A model generated the notes under the pieces. That model was not told the DNA's origin. It searched no databases and saw only the letters and a list, made by a program, of their open reading frames with translations. From NCBI GenBank assembly GCA_002721305.1, contig PBKA01000019.1, positions 1 through 64,000 on the forward strand: 64,000 nucleotides of DNA, written 5' to 3'. Positions 8,989-18,438 of this stretch are shown here, piece by piece. Position 1 is the stretch's first letter. The number at the start of each line of letters is the position of its first letter. The stretch is from Acidimicrobiaceae bacterium (GTDB lineage Bacteria > Actinomycetota > Acidimicrobiia > Acidimicrobiales > Poriferisodalaceae). The position numbers and the translations under genes are program-made.

Positions 8989-10224
8989 TCAGCTTTGGGA
9001 TTGGTATCCAGCGTTTTCGATCAGCGCTAAGACTTCGGATTCAGGAGTGGTTTCCAGCAGCTGGTCAACCCATTGGTGGAACCGTTGCCCACCAGCTTCG
9101 TTTCTGCCAAACAAAACGGAATCCTTCGCGCCCGTGGCTAGACCTCTTTGAACACCAAATCCTGTCGCGTAATCTTCATCTCTCACAACGCCCAGCAAGA
9201 ATCGTTTGTATGCGTCCACCGAAGACGCTTGGACTTCGGAATTGACCGAGAAGTCAATCAGAAAGTTTTGGATAGTCAGAGAGGACTGAGGAGTTTCGCC
9301 GGGAAAAAGCTGCGACACCATGTACATCCGACCCAGACTGCCTGACCCGTCCCCGATAATGGAACTGTCTACTTCGAATGAGGCGATTGAGACGTGGGGG
9401 AAAATGGTCCACACACCAGTGGTCAGTGCTTTGGACGACCACTCCGACTCTGGGCGCCCTTCAAGCCTCAACATCGAAGAGTCTGGTGCGCTCACTCGTT
9501 GATGCGGGCCCCAAGCGTCATAAATTGCTTTGTTGCAAATGTTGGTTCCGAAGCTCTCGCGGTGAAGAACCGGTAGGTGATAGAAGTCCAGGTATCCGTC
9601 ATATGCCACCTTCCAATTAGGGCCTTCAACTGCTTGTCGTCCGACAAAGCGGCAATCGCCCAAACCTAAATGCTCAAGCATTTCGTCGTAGCCACACAGA
9701 TAACGGTCAAGCTCGCCTGTTCCTTGGTGGTTGAGGCCCACAAAAACGAGTCCCGCTGATTCCAACAGGGGTAACTGGGTTAAACCGTGACAACCTTTGT
9801 CCAGTTCGCCGAACGCGTCATTGTCGAAGACCCCGACAAGTTCTCCAGACGAGTCGTAACTCCATCCGTGATACGGACAGGTGAAACGGCGAGCCGATCC
9901 CTCCGGTTCCGCAACGACAATCGCCCCTCTGTGGCTGCAGGTGTTGACGAAAGCCCTCAACTCGCCGTCACCACTGCGAGACACCAGAACTGGTACCCCC
10001 AAAATCTCCATGGAGCGATACGAATACTCCTCGGTGAACTCGCAGCTAAAGCCAAATAAGAGTGGGAACCGACGAAACACCAGATCAACTTCACGTCCCC
10101 AGCGGTCAGGATCCAAATAACTGTCCGCAGGCACCCTGAAGATGGTGTCAACCTGAGGGGCAGACCCGGCTTTCGCGTGTGCAATGGTGCGGCGCGCCGC
10201 TTCCAACAGTCTTTCTCTACTCAT
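8989..10224 (-). CDS. Rieske [2Fe-2S] aromatic ring-hydroxylating oxygenase alpha subunit
   Basis: Rieske motif CSHRGAIVVAEPEGSARRFTCPYHGW plus mononuclear Fe site YDGYLDFYHLPVLHRESF. Confidence 0.94.
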   Translation of the reverse strand: MSRERLLEAARRTIAHAKAGSAPQVDTIFRVPADSYLDPDRWGREVDLVFRRFPLLFGFSCEFTEEYSYRSMEILGVPVLVSRSGDGELRAFVNTCSHRGAIVVAEPEGSARRFTCPYHGWSYDSSGELVGVFDNDAFGELDKGCHGLTQLPLLESAGLVFVGLNHQGTGELDRYLCGYDEMLEHLGLGDCRFVGRQAVEGPNWKVAYDGYLDFYHLPVLHRESFGTNICNKAIYDAWGPHQRVSAPDSSMLRLEGRPESEWSSKALTTGVWTIFPHVSIASFEVDSSIIGDGSGSLGRMYMVSQLFPGETPQSSLTIQNFLIDFSVNSEVQASSVDAYKRFLLGVVRDEDYATGFGVQRGLATGAKDSVLFGRNEAGGQRFHQWVDQLLETTPESEVLALIENAGYQSQS

Positions 10225-10278
10225 CGCACTGTCGATTCATCGACTGTTTGGAGTGGCAATTGACGCAAAATTTGATGT

Positions 10279-10638
10279 TCATTGATTGCCCGCGTCAGTG
10301 AAAAAATCGGCTCGAGGAGTGAAGGTTTCATCGTAAATGGGCTCACTCAGGTCACACCTGTACTTCGCAGTTTCGGTAGCCACCATTCCGAGTTTCCCAA
10401 TTAGTCCGAGCATCGCCTGATAATTGGGGTGTTTGAAATGGTCTTCAAGCGATCCTTCGTCGGCCCACAGTTCGAAAATCTGTATTCTGTCATCGCGCCC
10501 AGGATCGGGACCGAAGTAGTAGGCGTCACACCCAGGTTCTTCGGTTCGGGTCGATTCTTGCAATGGGAGACTTTGTTCCACAGCGAAGTCCCGGGTGTCC
10601 TTGTCCTGAAAATCTATTGTCCCCGCGATGATGATCAC
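10279..10638 (-). CDS. Antibiotic biosynthesis monooxygenase (ABM)-domain protein
   Basis: VIIIAGTIDFQDKDTRDFAVEQSLPLQESTRTEEPGCDAYYF ... IFELWADEGSLEDHFKHPNYQAM. GTG start inferred at 10638. Confidence 0.83.
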   Translation of the reverse strand: MIIIAGTIDFQDKDTRDFAVEQSLPLQESTRTEEPGCDAYYFGPDPGRDDRIQIFELWADEGSLEDHFKHPNYQAMLGLIGKLGMVATETAKYRCDLSEPIYDETFTPRADFFTDAGNQ

Positions 10639-10705
10639 AGGGCAACCTTGGCACAAACTGAGGGCTCTTGGAGACAGTTTCAAAAAAGCGCCCTAGCCTC
10701 GGGCC

Positions 10706-11200
10706 ATGCCCGACGACTACGAAGATCTACGTGACTGCGCTCTGACCGAAGAACTTGAAACAGAACTGGTGCGAAACCAGAGGGAATGTGTTTTCATGTG
10801 GACCAACGTTGGGGGAGAAGCTTTTGGCGTTGTCATGTCGTATTTGCCCAAAGATGGCTTGTTTTGGTTGACTGCGGCGGAGCATCGGGCACGGATTAGC
10901 GCTATCCGACGGTTTCCCCGGGCATCGATCTGTATATCGAGTACCGGTACCAGGGTTGGACCTAACAAAACGATTTCCTACAAGGGCTCCTGCACCGTAT
11001 TGAACGACCAAACGACAAAGGACTGGTTTTATCCGGAGTTCGCTGAGTTCCTCATGGGTAAAGGGCCACAAGCCCAAGCTTTCATGAAATACCTGGACTC
11101 TCCTGGCCGAGTCGTTGTGAAATTTGAACCCGACTATTCGCTGAGCTTTGACGGGGATTTGTTGTGGCAACGATCGCCGGAGGTCATCCAACCCCAATAG
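10706..11200 (+). CDS. Pyridoxamine 5'-phosphate oxidase-like / flavin or F420-binding split-barrel protein
   Basis: LVRNQRECVFMWTNVGGEAFGVVMSYLPKDGLFWLTAAEHRARISAIRRFPRASICISSTG, PNPOx-like pattern. Confidence 0.72.
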   Translation: MPDDYEDLRDCALTEELETELVRNQRECVFMWTNVGGEAFGVVMSYLPKDGLFWLTAAEHRARISAIRRFPRASICISSTGTRVGPNKTISYKGSCTVLNDQTTKDWFYPEFAEFLMGKGPQAQAFMKYLDSPGRVVVKFEPDYSLSFDGDLLWQRSPEVIQPQ

Positions 11201-11339
11201 TTCCGCCCAATATCACACGGGTAAGTTCCAATGCTTCTCCCCGAGGACTAAGGCGCTGCGGCTAATGTCAACCGCCAGCGCGCGAAATTTGAGGACTCGT
11301 TTCATGCACGACCATCCTGATGTTTTCACTATTCAAGGT

Positions 11340-11855
11340 ATGGAGCCCACGATGCCCATTGAGGCAACTGCGCGGGTTTCTGTAGCAGCGTCTGACGTGT
11401 GGACTGCGATCAGCGAACCGGGCAATTTAGTGAACGTGCATCCATTCTGCGAATCGAACCCGGTTGAAACATGGCCTGGCCCAACAGGCCGCGATCACGT
11501 TCACTATTTCAGTGGGGTTCACTACCAACGAGATGTCCTTCAGTGGATTGATGGCAGCGGCTATGACCTAATCGTTGGGCCGCCGTCGAAAAAAATAGCT
11601 GTAGCCAACTGGCGAATCGGCCCCACATCTCCCGACTCATGTGATTTCAGTATCGAAGTGACCTCTTATTTACGGTCGAACAGCGATCCGGCGAAACTAG
11701 CGGCATACGAAGCAAACGTACTTCGGACTATTGGTAGCTATCTCGAGTCGGTGGTGCGGGGCGTGGCACATTTTGCTGAAACTGGGATACCCGTGAAGAG
11801 AAATCAGTTCGGGGCCCATCAGATCTATTCGCCTGAAAGCAACACCTCTCGATGA
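11340..11855 (+). CDS. SRPBCC (START/polyketide cyclase-like) family protein
   Basis: ATARVSVAASDVWTAISEPGNLVNVHPFCESNPVETWPGP. Start ambiguous among 11265, 11340 and 11352. Confidence 0.75.
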   Translation: MEPTMPIEATARVSVAASDVWTAISEPGNLVNVHPFCESNPVETWPGPTGRDHVHYFSGVHYQRDVLQWIDGSGYDLIVGPPSKKIAVANWRIGPTSPDSCDFSIEVTSYLRSNSDPAKLAAYEANVLRTIGSYLESVVRGVAHFAETGIPVKRNQFGAHQIYSPESNTSR

Positions 11856-12307
11856 CGATCAAGGAACACCCAAATGGGGTTCGCACCCGGCCCGCAACGG
11901 GGTCCGATCAGTCGAGAGTTTTTGAACTCGTTGAACGGCTCACCGGTGAATCACCGAATCCAGATTGGGTCGAGGTCTACGAGTCCCATATGCGAGGAGA
12001 ACGCGGAGCAGTCGTTGTAGCCGAAAACGATGACGGGATGCTTGGTATCGCGACCGTTTCATACAACCTGGCTATTCGTTACGGCGGCGAATACTGCGAA
12101 CTTGAAGAGTTAATCGTCGAAGAATCCGCCAGGGGTCTCAACTTGGGCAGAATCCTCGTTCAACGAACTATCGACGACGCACAAGAACGCGGATGCGCAG
12201 AAATAGGGCTGTACCTTGTGCCATCAACTGAAGGCAACCGCGGTTTCTACGAAAAGCTCGGCTTTCAGGTGATTGGCACCGAGATGCGCCAAGAACTCCG
12301 GAACTAA
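11852..12307 (+). CDS. GNAT family N-acetyltransferase
   Basis: ATG overlaps the previous stop; EYCELEELIVEESARGLNLGRILVQRTIDDAQERGCAEIGLYLVPSTEGNRGFYEKLGF. Confidence 0.9.
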   Translation: MTIKEHPNGVRTRPATGSDQSRVFELVERLTGESPNPDWVEVYESHMRGERGAVVVAENDDGMLGIATVSYNLAIRYGGEYCELEELIVEESARGLNLGRILVQRTIDDAQERGCAEIGLYLVPSTEGNRGFYEKLGFQVIGTEMRQELRN

Positions 12308-12464
12308 TAGCGCGTCGGTAAAACGTTTTCCTCAATACGCCCAGCAATCGAACCGACTAGTTCGACAACGTTCAGTTCAGCGAAGGGTTTCGGTGCGGCG
12401 AGCATTGACCATGGTCTAGGTTCGGCTTCAGTTCTGTGGGATTTGGGGGGTCTATGCCCACAGG

Positions 12465-13673
12465 GTGAGGTGCATCAAGTTGGTATATGAAAAAGCGCGA
12501 AGTTGGTTTCTCGCCAACTGGGATCCGTCCATGTCCCTAGCAAACTGGTGGCGGCGACTAGCGGAATCAGGATGGGGATACCCGCATTGGCCAGAAGGCC
12601 AATTTGGTAAAGACATGAGCCACGAACAACACATGGAGGTCGAACGGGCGCGTGTTGCTGTCGGAGCGTTTGGAGTTCCAAACGACGTAAGCGTGACACT
12701 GGTCGCACCAACGTTGATGGAACATGGACCCGAAATTCTCCTTGACCGCTACCTTGAACCGATAGCGACCGGTCAAGAGATGTGGTGCCAACTATTTAGT
12801 GAACCGGATGCCGGTTCGGACTTAGCGGGGTTGACGACTTCGGCCGAACGAGACGGAGATCGCTGGATCATCAACGGGTCCAAAGTGTGGACCACAGGCG
12901 GCCATGTTTCACGAAGGGCTGTTCTCATGGCGCGAACCGACCCCCAAGCCGAACGTCATTCCGGAATCTCATTTTTCATTCTCGACATGGAACAGCCTGG
13001 AGTTTCGGTGTCACCGCTGAGAGACATGACCGGAGCCGAAGAATTCAACCAAGTGTTTCTGCACAATGCAGAAGTGGATCACCGAGATGTCATCGGTGGA
13101 CTAGGTGAGGGATGGCGCGTCGCGATGACCATGCTTCAACACGAACGAGACGCCGATGCCATCGGTCACGACGGCGGCGGCGACGTCATCAACCAGGTTG
13201 ATCTAAATGCACCCGTCGGCCAAGTACAAGAAGAACAGCAAAAAGGTGGAACCACCTCCGGCTTTTTCTATGCGACCGGTTCGGTGAAAGACGACGTAAC
13301 TTTCAACATGGTCAAGCAACTTGCATCTTCGGATGACCCTGTGTTGGGCGACACCGCTACGAAAGCCAAGATGCATAGAGAACTTCTCGACCTCAACTCG
13401 GGCCGCGACCTTCCGCCTTCAGTGGGGAAGCTCCTGAACTCAGCATTATGTCGGGAGCTACGAGACCTCGGTTTTGCAGCAGGCCCAGCCTCACAGCTCT
13501 CTTCCGAAGACTCCGTCGACGGAGGACATTTCCTTAAGTCAGCGCTTTTCGCGGCCGGAATGTCCATTGCGGGAGGTACGGACGAAATTCAAAGAAACAT
13601 TATTGGTGAGCGAGTACTCGGCCTTCCTCGAGAACCATCAGTTGAAGCGAATGCTGATCGTAAGGAACCATAG
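12465..13673 (+). CDS. Acyl-CoA dehydrogenase family protein
   Basis: WCQLFSEPDAGSDLAGLTTSAERDGDRWIINGSKVWTTGG and C-terminal GGTDEIQRNIIGERVLGLPREP. Confidence 0.94.
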   Translation: MRCIKLVYEKARSWFLANWDPSMSLANWWRRLAESGWGYPHWPEGQFGKDMSHEQHMEVERARVAVGAFGVPNDVSVTLVAPTLMEHGPEILLDRYLEPIATGQEMWCQLFSEPDAGSDLAGLTTSAERDGDRWIINGSKVWTTGGHVSRRAVLMARTDPQAERHSGISFFILDMEQPGVSVSPLRDMTGAEEFNQVFLHNAEVDHRDVIGGLGEGWRVAMTMLQHERDADAIGHDGGGDVINQVDLNAPVGQVQEEQQKGGTTSGFFYATGSVKDDVTFNMVKQLASSDDPVLGDTATKAKMHRELLDLNSGRDLPPSVGKLLNSALCRELRDLGFAAGPASQLSSEDSVDGGHFLKSALFAAGMSIAGGTDEIQRNIIGERVLGLPREPSVEANADRKEP

Positions 13674-13710
13674 ACACCGATCTTGGCGTAATGAACGAAA
13701 CTAGGTAACG

Positions 13711-14178
13711 ATGACATATTCACTTAACGAACTATCCGACCGGCAAGAGATCACTGATCTGCTATCGGCTTACTGTCGAGCGATCGACGACAATCGACCT
13801 GAGGACGTTGTGAGTCTGTTCTCTGAGGACTGCTACCTCGACTACGGAGGAGAGCTTCCAATAATCCAAGGGCGTACCGCGGCCACAAAGTTTTTTTCGA
13901 TTGGTACAGATCGCTTGTATGCGAGATCCGCACATTTTGTCTCCAACATTGAAGTGTCGTTCCCTGAGAACGATCGAGCAGTGGCTACCTCATACGTCAA
14001 CGCATGGCATGAATTTCACAGTCACCAACCGGACGCTTGGATCTTCGGGAGGTATATGGATGAGCTCGCGCGCATTGACAATGGTTGGTTGATCGAAAAA
14101 AGAACTTTTAGGTCGATGGGCGACCATAACTGGGTGGGCGAAATGTCATACATCGAGCGGATGGGTCCGCACCGTTAG
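13711..14178 (+). CDS. SnoaL/NTF2-like protein
   Basis: RQEITDLLSAYCRAIDDNRPEDVVSLFSEDCYLDYGG ... ATSYVNAWHEFH. Confidence 0.86.
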   Translation: MTYSLNELSDRQEITDLLSAYCRAIDDNRPEDVVSLFSEDCYLDYGGELPIIQGRTAATKFFSIGTDRLYARSAHFVSNIEVSFPENDRAVATSYVNAWHEFHSHQPDAWIFGRYMDELARIDNGWLIEKRTFRSMGDHNWVGEMSYIERMGPHR

Positions 14179-14218
14179 ATCACTCGTTGGTGATGCAGCA
14201 TGCGGGAGCCTGCAGAAT

Positions 14219-14680
14219 CTATAGATTTTCAGATTCGCGACGAGGCACACGATCAACGGTGATGTCGAGCCCTCGGGCACCGAACTGCTCAACCTTTCGC
14301 GAAGCAAAGCGCCAGGAATCATCTTCGAACTTCAACTCGTCGACGTACCTGCCCCAGAATTCAAAATCGGTGCCATCAAGTTTCCGATGCCACGCATACA
14401 CATATGACGTAGACGACGCGCGATCAGGAGCCGTTCGATCAATTCGAATGTTGCTGATGTGATGTGAAGTGGCGGTGAAGAGTCGCAGCAGCTTGGGTAA
14501 CAAAGCCTCAATTGCGGAGCGCCCTTGGACAGATCTTCCTTCATCGAAAATTGCGTCCTTGCAAAACAGTTGAGCCCACTTTTGATTATCCCCGGCATCA
14601 ACGTATTCTGCGTAGCTCAGGATCGTCTCAGTAATCGCCGCGTGAGCGGCAACATCGTCCATGACTGCGGGCTCTGACAT
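14219..14680 (-). CDS. SnoaL/NTF2-like protein
   Basis: HAAITETILSYAEYVDAGDNQKWAQLFCKDAIFDEG ... STSYVYAWHRKLDGTDFEFWGRYVDEL. Confidence 0.86.
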   Translation of the reverse strand: MSEPAVMDDVAAHAAITETILSYAEYVDAGDNQKWAQLFCKDAIFDEGRSVQGRSAIEALLPKLLRLFTATSHHISNIRIDRTAPDRASSTSYVYAWHRKLDGTDFEFWGRYVDELKFEDDSWRFASRKVEQFGARGLDITVDRVPRRESENL

Positions 14681-14824
14681 ATCAAGAGGATATTCGCTCC
14701 GAGACCCGAGGTTTTCTTTTTGGGAAGCCCCATGAGTTCGCGTGGTTGACGTTCTTGTCGCAGCTTTCGATGAACTTTGCCGTAATTATCGGCTTCCCGT
14801 CAGTAGCTAGATGCTGTTAAGTCT

Positions 14825-15598
14825 TTAGGACTTAGATTCTTTGTTGACTCCTGGACGGGTTCCATCAAGAAAGGCTGATCTAGCCGCCTCACCGGTGCCC
14901 TCCATATTTAGTTGGAAGATGAAGCCTTGTTCGAAGCGCATACTGTTTTCAATGTCGACGTCCTCTATGCCGTCCATCGATGATTTCAAGAGCCGCACCA
15001 GATGAGGTTGCTTATCAGCAATGCTTTGAGCGACCTCATCTGTCCTGGGTTTGAGCTCTGGCTCCGGAACCACTTCTGTAAGTCCCCCTCGCGACCACAA
15101 ATCTCGTGCCGTTATAGGTTCGGCGGTGAACATGAGATGACGTAACGCTTGGGGAGGAAGCATGCGGAAGCCTTGTGCCGCTCCTCCAACGGTGCCGTTG
15201 TCGACCTCGGTCCATTGAAACAACGCTGTTTCGTTGGCGATGGCGATGTCGGCGCTACCGACGATCTCTATGCCAACCCCTAGGCAGTAATCATGCACAG
15301 ACACGATTACAGGCACTGGACACTTTGAGATAGCGGCACAAGCTCGAGCGGACTCCAAACATTGTTGGAGGATTCCCTCGTGGCCTTCCATCTCGGCCAT
15401 CTCCTTTAAGTCACCCCCCGCGCTGAACCCGCTTCCACTAGCTGAAATCACTACCACCCGGTCATCTTCGGAAACCGAATCAAGCTCTTCAGCAAGTGAA
15501 CGAAGATCGGCGATAGAGGTCGCATTCACAGGTGGATTACTGAAGTTCAAATGCAACACACCGGGATGATCAGACGAACGTTCAACTTCTAGGGTCAC
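14825..15598 (-). CDS. Enoyl-CoA hydratase/isomerase family protein
   Basis: GSGFSAGGDLKEMAE ... KCPVPVIVSVHDYCLGVGIEIVGSADIAIA, crotonase signature. Confidence 0.92.
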   Translation of the reverse strand: MTLEVERSSDHPGVLHLNFSNPPVNATSIADLRSLAEELDSVSEDDRVVVISASGSGFSAGGDLKEMAEMEGHEGILQQCLESARACAAISKCPVPVIVSVHDYCLGVGIEIVGSADIAIANETALFQWTEVDNGTVGGAAQGFRMLPPQALRHLMFTAEPITARDLWSRGGLTEVVPEPELKPRTDEVAQSIADKQPHLVRLLKSSMDGIEDVDIENSMRFEQGFIFQLNMEGTGEAARSAFLDGTRPGVNKESKS

Positions 15599-15653
15599 CG
15601 CGGTTAGCGTAGTTGTTGATCGAGGTGACCGTTCCTTGCCTGGAAGCGAGAGG

Positions 15654-16445
15654 TTAAAAAGTGTTCGTCACCTCAGCGAACTGGTGTGCCGCATGCGGAA
15701 ACCCAGCCACAGCTTTGACGATTCGTCCCGAATAGCCTGAAGTTGCGATCCCCAAGTGAGCAGTCGCAATGTGCATAGGGTCGGCCATGCCTGGAGGAAC
15801 CGAGCCATCGAACACTCTGGTCATGGGGGTTGCCACTCCACCCGGGCACACGGCATTAATCATTATGTTCTTGCGACGAAGCGATGTCGTAGCGGCACGA
15901 ACCAGCCCGACTGCGGCCCACTTTGTCATGCTGTAAACCGGATCCGGTGACCAAGGAATGAGTCCGGCGAGGCTCGCGGTGACGGTTATCGAACCGCCGC
16001 CCACACGATCAAAAACTGGAACCAACGCATGCAAACCGAATGCGACCCCGTCCACGTTTACTCCTCTGGCGCGTTCGTAAAGTCCCAAATCCCAAGTGCC
16101 CGGATCGTCGGGGGATCGTTCGAAATCAGCAGGGTCTCTGAATTCGACTCCCGCGTTCAGAATCGCTATATCGAGATGATCCAATTCTTGGGTAGCCAAT
16201 TTCCACGAATCGGGGGAAGTCACATCAAGCGAAACAAAATTACCTTTGACCTCATCCGCAACTGCTTGGCCGTTGGTTTCGTCAAGGTCACAAACGAAGA
16301 CAGCGGCTCCATCGGACGCAGCTAGACGCGCTGTGGCAGCGCCGATGCCAGACGCAGCTCCGGTAATGAACACTGTCTTGCCCTCAAGACCCCAAGTGTG
16401 AACCTCAGGTAACTCGAGTAGCGGTTGGTTAGAAGATCCAGTCAT
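15654..16445 (-). CDS. Short-chain dehydrogenase/reductase
   Basis: FITGAASGIGAATARLAASDGAAVFVCDLD, YSMTKWAAVGLVRA. Confidence 0.92.
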   Translation of the reverse strand: MTGSSNQPLLELPEVHTWGLEGKTVFITGAASGIGAATARLAASDGAAVFVCDLDETNGQAVADEVKGNFVSLDVTSPDSWKLATQELDHLDIAILNAGVEFRDPADFERSPDDPGTWDLGLYERARGVNVDGVAFGLHALVPVFDRVGGGSITVTASLAGLIPWSPDPVYSMTKWAAVGLVRAATTSLRRKNIMINAVCPGGVATPMTRVFDGSVPPGMADPMHIATAHLGIATSGYSGRIVKAVAGFPHAAHQFAEVTNTF

Positions 16446-16485
16446 GACGAGATCTTAAGCCGACTTTGGTTGGACAGTATTTTGG

Positions 16486-17106
16486 TTAGCCATGATCATT
16501 CAGTGAGCGCATCGTGTCGCCACTCAAGACCTCCTCGTCCCTCAGCTTCGCCGCTACCAGATGCAACCATTGCTGGTGTTCCATAAGTAACTGATGCACC
16601 TCGTCTTCCCACAACTCTCTGGCGCGGTCAACGACGCGGCCCAGATCTTCGATCTCTAGACCGAGGTCCACGTCGTAGTAGATCTCGCTTGTGAGGCGTT
16701 CATCAAAGAACGGTCCTTCCAGGCCAAACACGTTCCGGGTAACAACGCTGATCATGTTCAAATCAGAAGTAAGCCATGCGAGGTCAAACACGCCGGTGAT
16801 TTGTTGTTCGGCCACAGAACCCGCCAGATATGACTTGGTTCGACGTATCACCCAGTCTTTAACTCCATCGAATTCACTATCTGCAGGCCCGTAGCGCTGA
16901 AACTGCAGCTGATCAAAAACCTGGTCTGGCATCCCCGGCCAACGACAGACGCCCAAATGCTGATCGGTCCAGCGAATGGTAAGTCCTAGGCATTCGAAGC
17001 CCAGTAACTCTCCGACCACCGCGTGCCCTGCGACGTGGCTAGCGGAGACCCAATCTTTGTCCATGACATGAGGGTAGATGGGGTAGGTGCAATGCGGTAC
17101 AAACAC
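16486..17106 (-). CDS. M41/FtsH-peptidase-like domain protein with degenerate active site (HVAGH)
   Basis: SASHVAGHAVVGELLGFECLGLTI, YLAGSVAEQQITGVFDLAWLTSDLNMISVV, LRDEEVLSGDTMRSL: layout of M41-like peptidases, but Val at the Glu of HExxH. Confidence 0.7.
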   Translation of the reverse strand: MFVPHCTYPIYPHVMDKDWVSASHVAGHAVVGELLGFECLGLTIRWTDQHLGVCRWPGMPDQVFDQLQFQRYGPADSEFDGVKDWVIRRTKSYLAGSVAEQQITGVFDLAWLTSDLNMISVVTRNVFGLEGPFFDERLTSEIYYDVDLGLEIEDLGRVVDRARELWEDEVHQLLMEHQQWLHLVAAKLRDEEVLSGDTMRSLNDHG

Positions 17107-17147
17107 AAAGGTCCTGTCACCTACTAAGCGTTTGCTAAGTTAATCAT

Positions 17148-17390
17148 GTGATGGAGTTTTTAGTCCCGGACGTTCCACGTCGATCACAGCGTGCAGCTGA
17201 TTCGCAAAACGACCCGAAAGGAACCTTGCTGGCGCGGATAGCGCGACGGCTGCTGTTTCGCATGGACGTCGGTACAGCTGAGCGCCCAGCGACCTTGTAT
17301 TTATCTTCTGTTGACCTTGTGCCGATGGGAAGCTGGGTAGTCGTAGCCGAGCCAAGCCAGGCAGAGACCGATCCGTCCCACTCGAGCTAG
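17148..17390 (+). CDS. Hypothetical protein
   Basis: 80-aa ORF occupying an otherwise empty interval; no family recognised; an antisense ORF also exists. Confidence 0.35.
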   Translation: MMEFLVPDVPRRSQRAADSQNDPKGTLLARIARRLLFRMDVGTAERPATLYLSSVDLVPMGSWVVVAEPSQAETDPSHSS

Positions 17391-17422
17391 CCGCCGTGTG
17401 GTTTGGCAGAGTGCTAAGCGCG

Positions 17423-17460
17423 TGAAACCCCGGAGTCGACGAATCGACATCCGGGGTTCA
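17423..17460 (-). terminator. Long GC-rich hairpin, probable transcription terminator lacking a U-tract
   Basis: tgaaaccccgga-gtcga-cgaa-tcgac-a-tccggggttca: near-perfect nested inverted repeat, just downstream of the minus-strand ORF ending at 17484. Confidence 0.65.
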
Positions 17461-17483
17461 GCAGAGCAAAGCAGAAGGTGCTC

Positions 17484-17792
17484 TTAACCTCGTTTTGTGC
17501 CTTGCCGCCTCTGAAATTTATTTTTACGGTCAGCCATTTTCGCTCGAATGTCGTCCGCTTCGGCCTGGGTGATTTCACCGGACTCGACCCGAGCCGCTAA
17601 ACGCTCTTGCATCTCAGCTTTGCGGGCCTCGAGATTTGCTTGAGGAGGTTTAGGCCGGAACGGAAGATCAACAGAAGCATCGCTGTCTGAGTCATTCCAA
17701 GTTGCAGCTGCGATCGCCACTGAACTTCCAGCAATTAGCGCTCCAGATAGAACGATGGGTGCTATCCATTTGGCTTTTGTGCGTTGGATCAT
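17484..17792 (-). CDS. Small exported hypothetical protein
   Basis: Signal peptide-like N-terminus MIQRTKAKWIAPIVLSGALIAGSSVAIAAATW, then a charged helix LEARKAEMQERLAARVESGEITQAEADDIRAKM. Confidence 0.75.
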   Translation of the reverse strand: MIQRTKAKWIAPIVLSGALIAGSSVAIAAATWNDSDSDASVDLPFRPKPPQANLEARKAEMQERLAARVESGEITQAEADDIRAKMADRKNKFQRRQGTKRG

Positions 17793-17959
17793 TGTCGAAC
17801 TCCTAAATGGGGTCTGTGTTCAGAGGACAACATCTCCAATGAAGCTGAACTGAAGCTGAGAGCTTTATGAGATTTAGATGAGAAACCATCACTCCAAAAG
17901 TGTAAACCTCGGACACCTCGTTGAGAGCGCTCGAAGCCGACGTTGAACGACGGGTGGCG

Positions 17960-18361
17960 TTATGGTGCGGAAATTTGCGCGCGGACCTGCCCGGCATCCA
18001 CGAACGCTTCATAATCGATGAGCATTCCGTCACGAAGTCTGAAGACACTGAGGACCCGTCGAGGAAATACCGGGTTTCCGCTTGATGACATCCCCATGGC
18101 CTGGACAGGTTCACCCGTCCAACTCCAGATTCCAAAAGCAGCGTCATCTGTAGCGGTGATATTTTCGATTTCAATCTCGACCCCGGGGATGTTGTCGCAA
18201 AAGCCAGACGCGTGGGCGTGAAGGGCAGAAGGACCGCGCATCCCAGTCGCATGATCCAACATTTCCTCATCAACAAAGCTAGGAATAAGTTCGAACCTCC
18301 GGTTGCCGAGAACTTCTCCCAAATATGTGGCCATAACTTCTGCGGAGCGTTCGGTGCTCAT
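17960..18361 (-). CDS. SnoaL-like ester cyclase family protein
   Basis: MATYLGEVLGNRRFELIPSFVDEEMLDHATGMRGP ... FRLRDGMLIDYEAFVDAGQVRAQI. Confidence 0.82.
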   Translation of the reverse strand: MSTERSAEVMATYLGEVLGNRRFELIPSFVDEEMLDHATGMRGPSALHAHASGFCDNIPGVEIEIENITATDDAAFGIWSWTGEPVQAMGMSSSGNPVFPRRVLSVFRLRDGMLIDYEAFVDAGQVRAQISAP

Positions 18362-18438
18362 GGATTCCCCCTAAGAGAGCGATTTCGACTTGTCGGACCT
18401 TAGCCCGGATGACCCCTACCGGAACCGCCGTCCCTTCA

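Noticed and set aside
11430-11470. tRNA-like 'gaatcgaaccc' string
   Set aside because: Lies inside the SRPBCC coding frame and no cloverleaf could be drawn; no tRNA called anywhere in the window.
12600-13673. Acyl-CoA dehydrogenase as a possible chimera because of a low-complexity middle (GGGDVINQVDLNAPVGQVQEEQQKGG)
   Set aside because: The N- and C-terminal ACAD motifs are intact and in frame, and the paralogue at 44030..45274 also has a divergent middle; no frameshift evidence.
17803-18276. 157-aa minus-strand ORF overlapping the SnoaL-like gene
   Set aside because: Different frame of the same strand; the 17960..18361 frame encodes a coherent SnoaL-like protein, whereas this ORF resembles no family.
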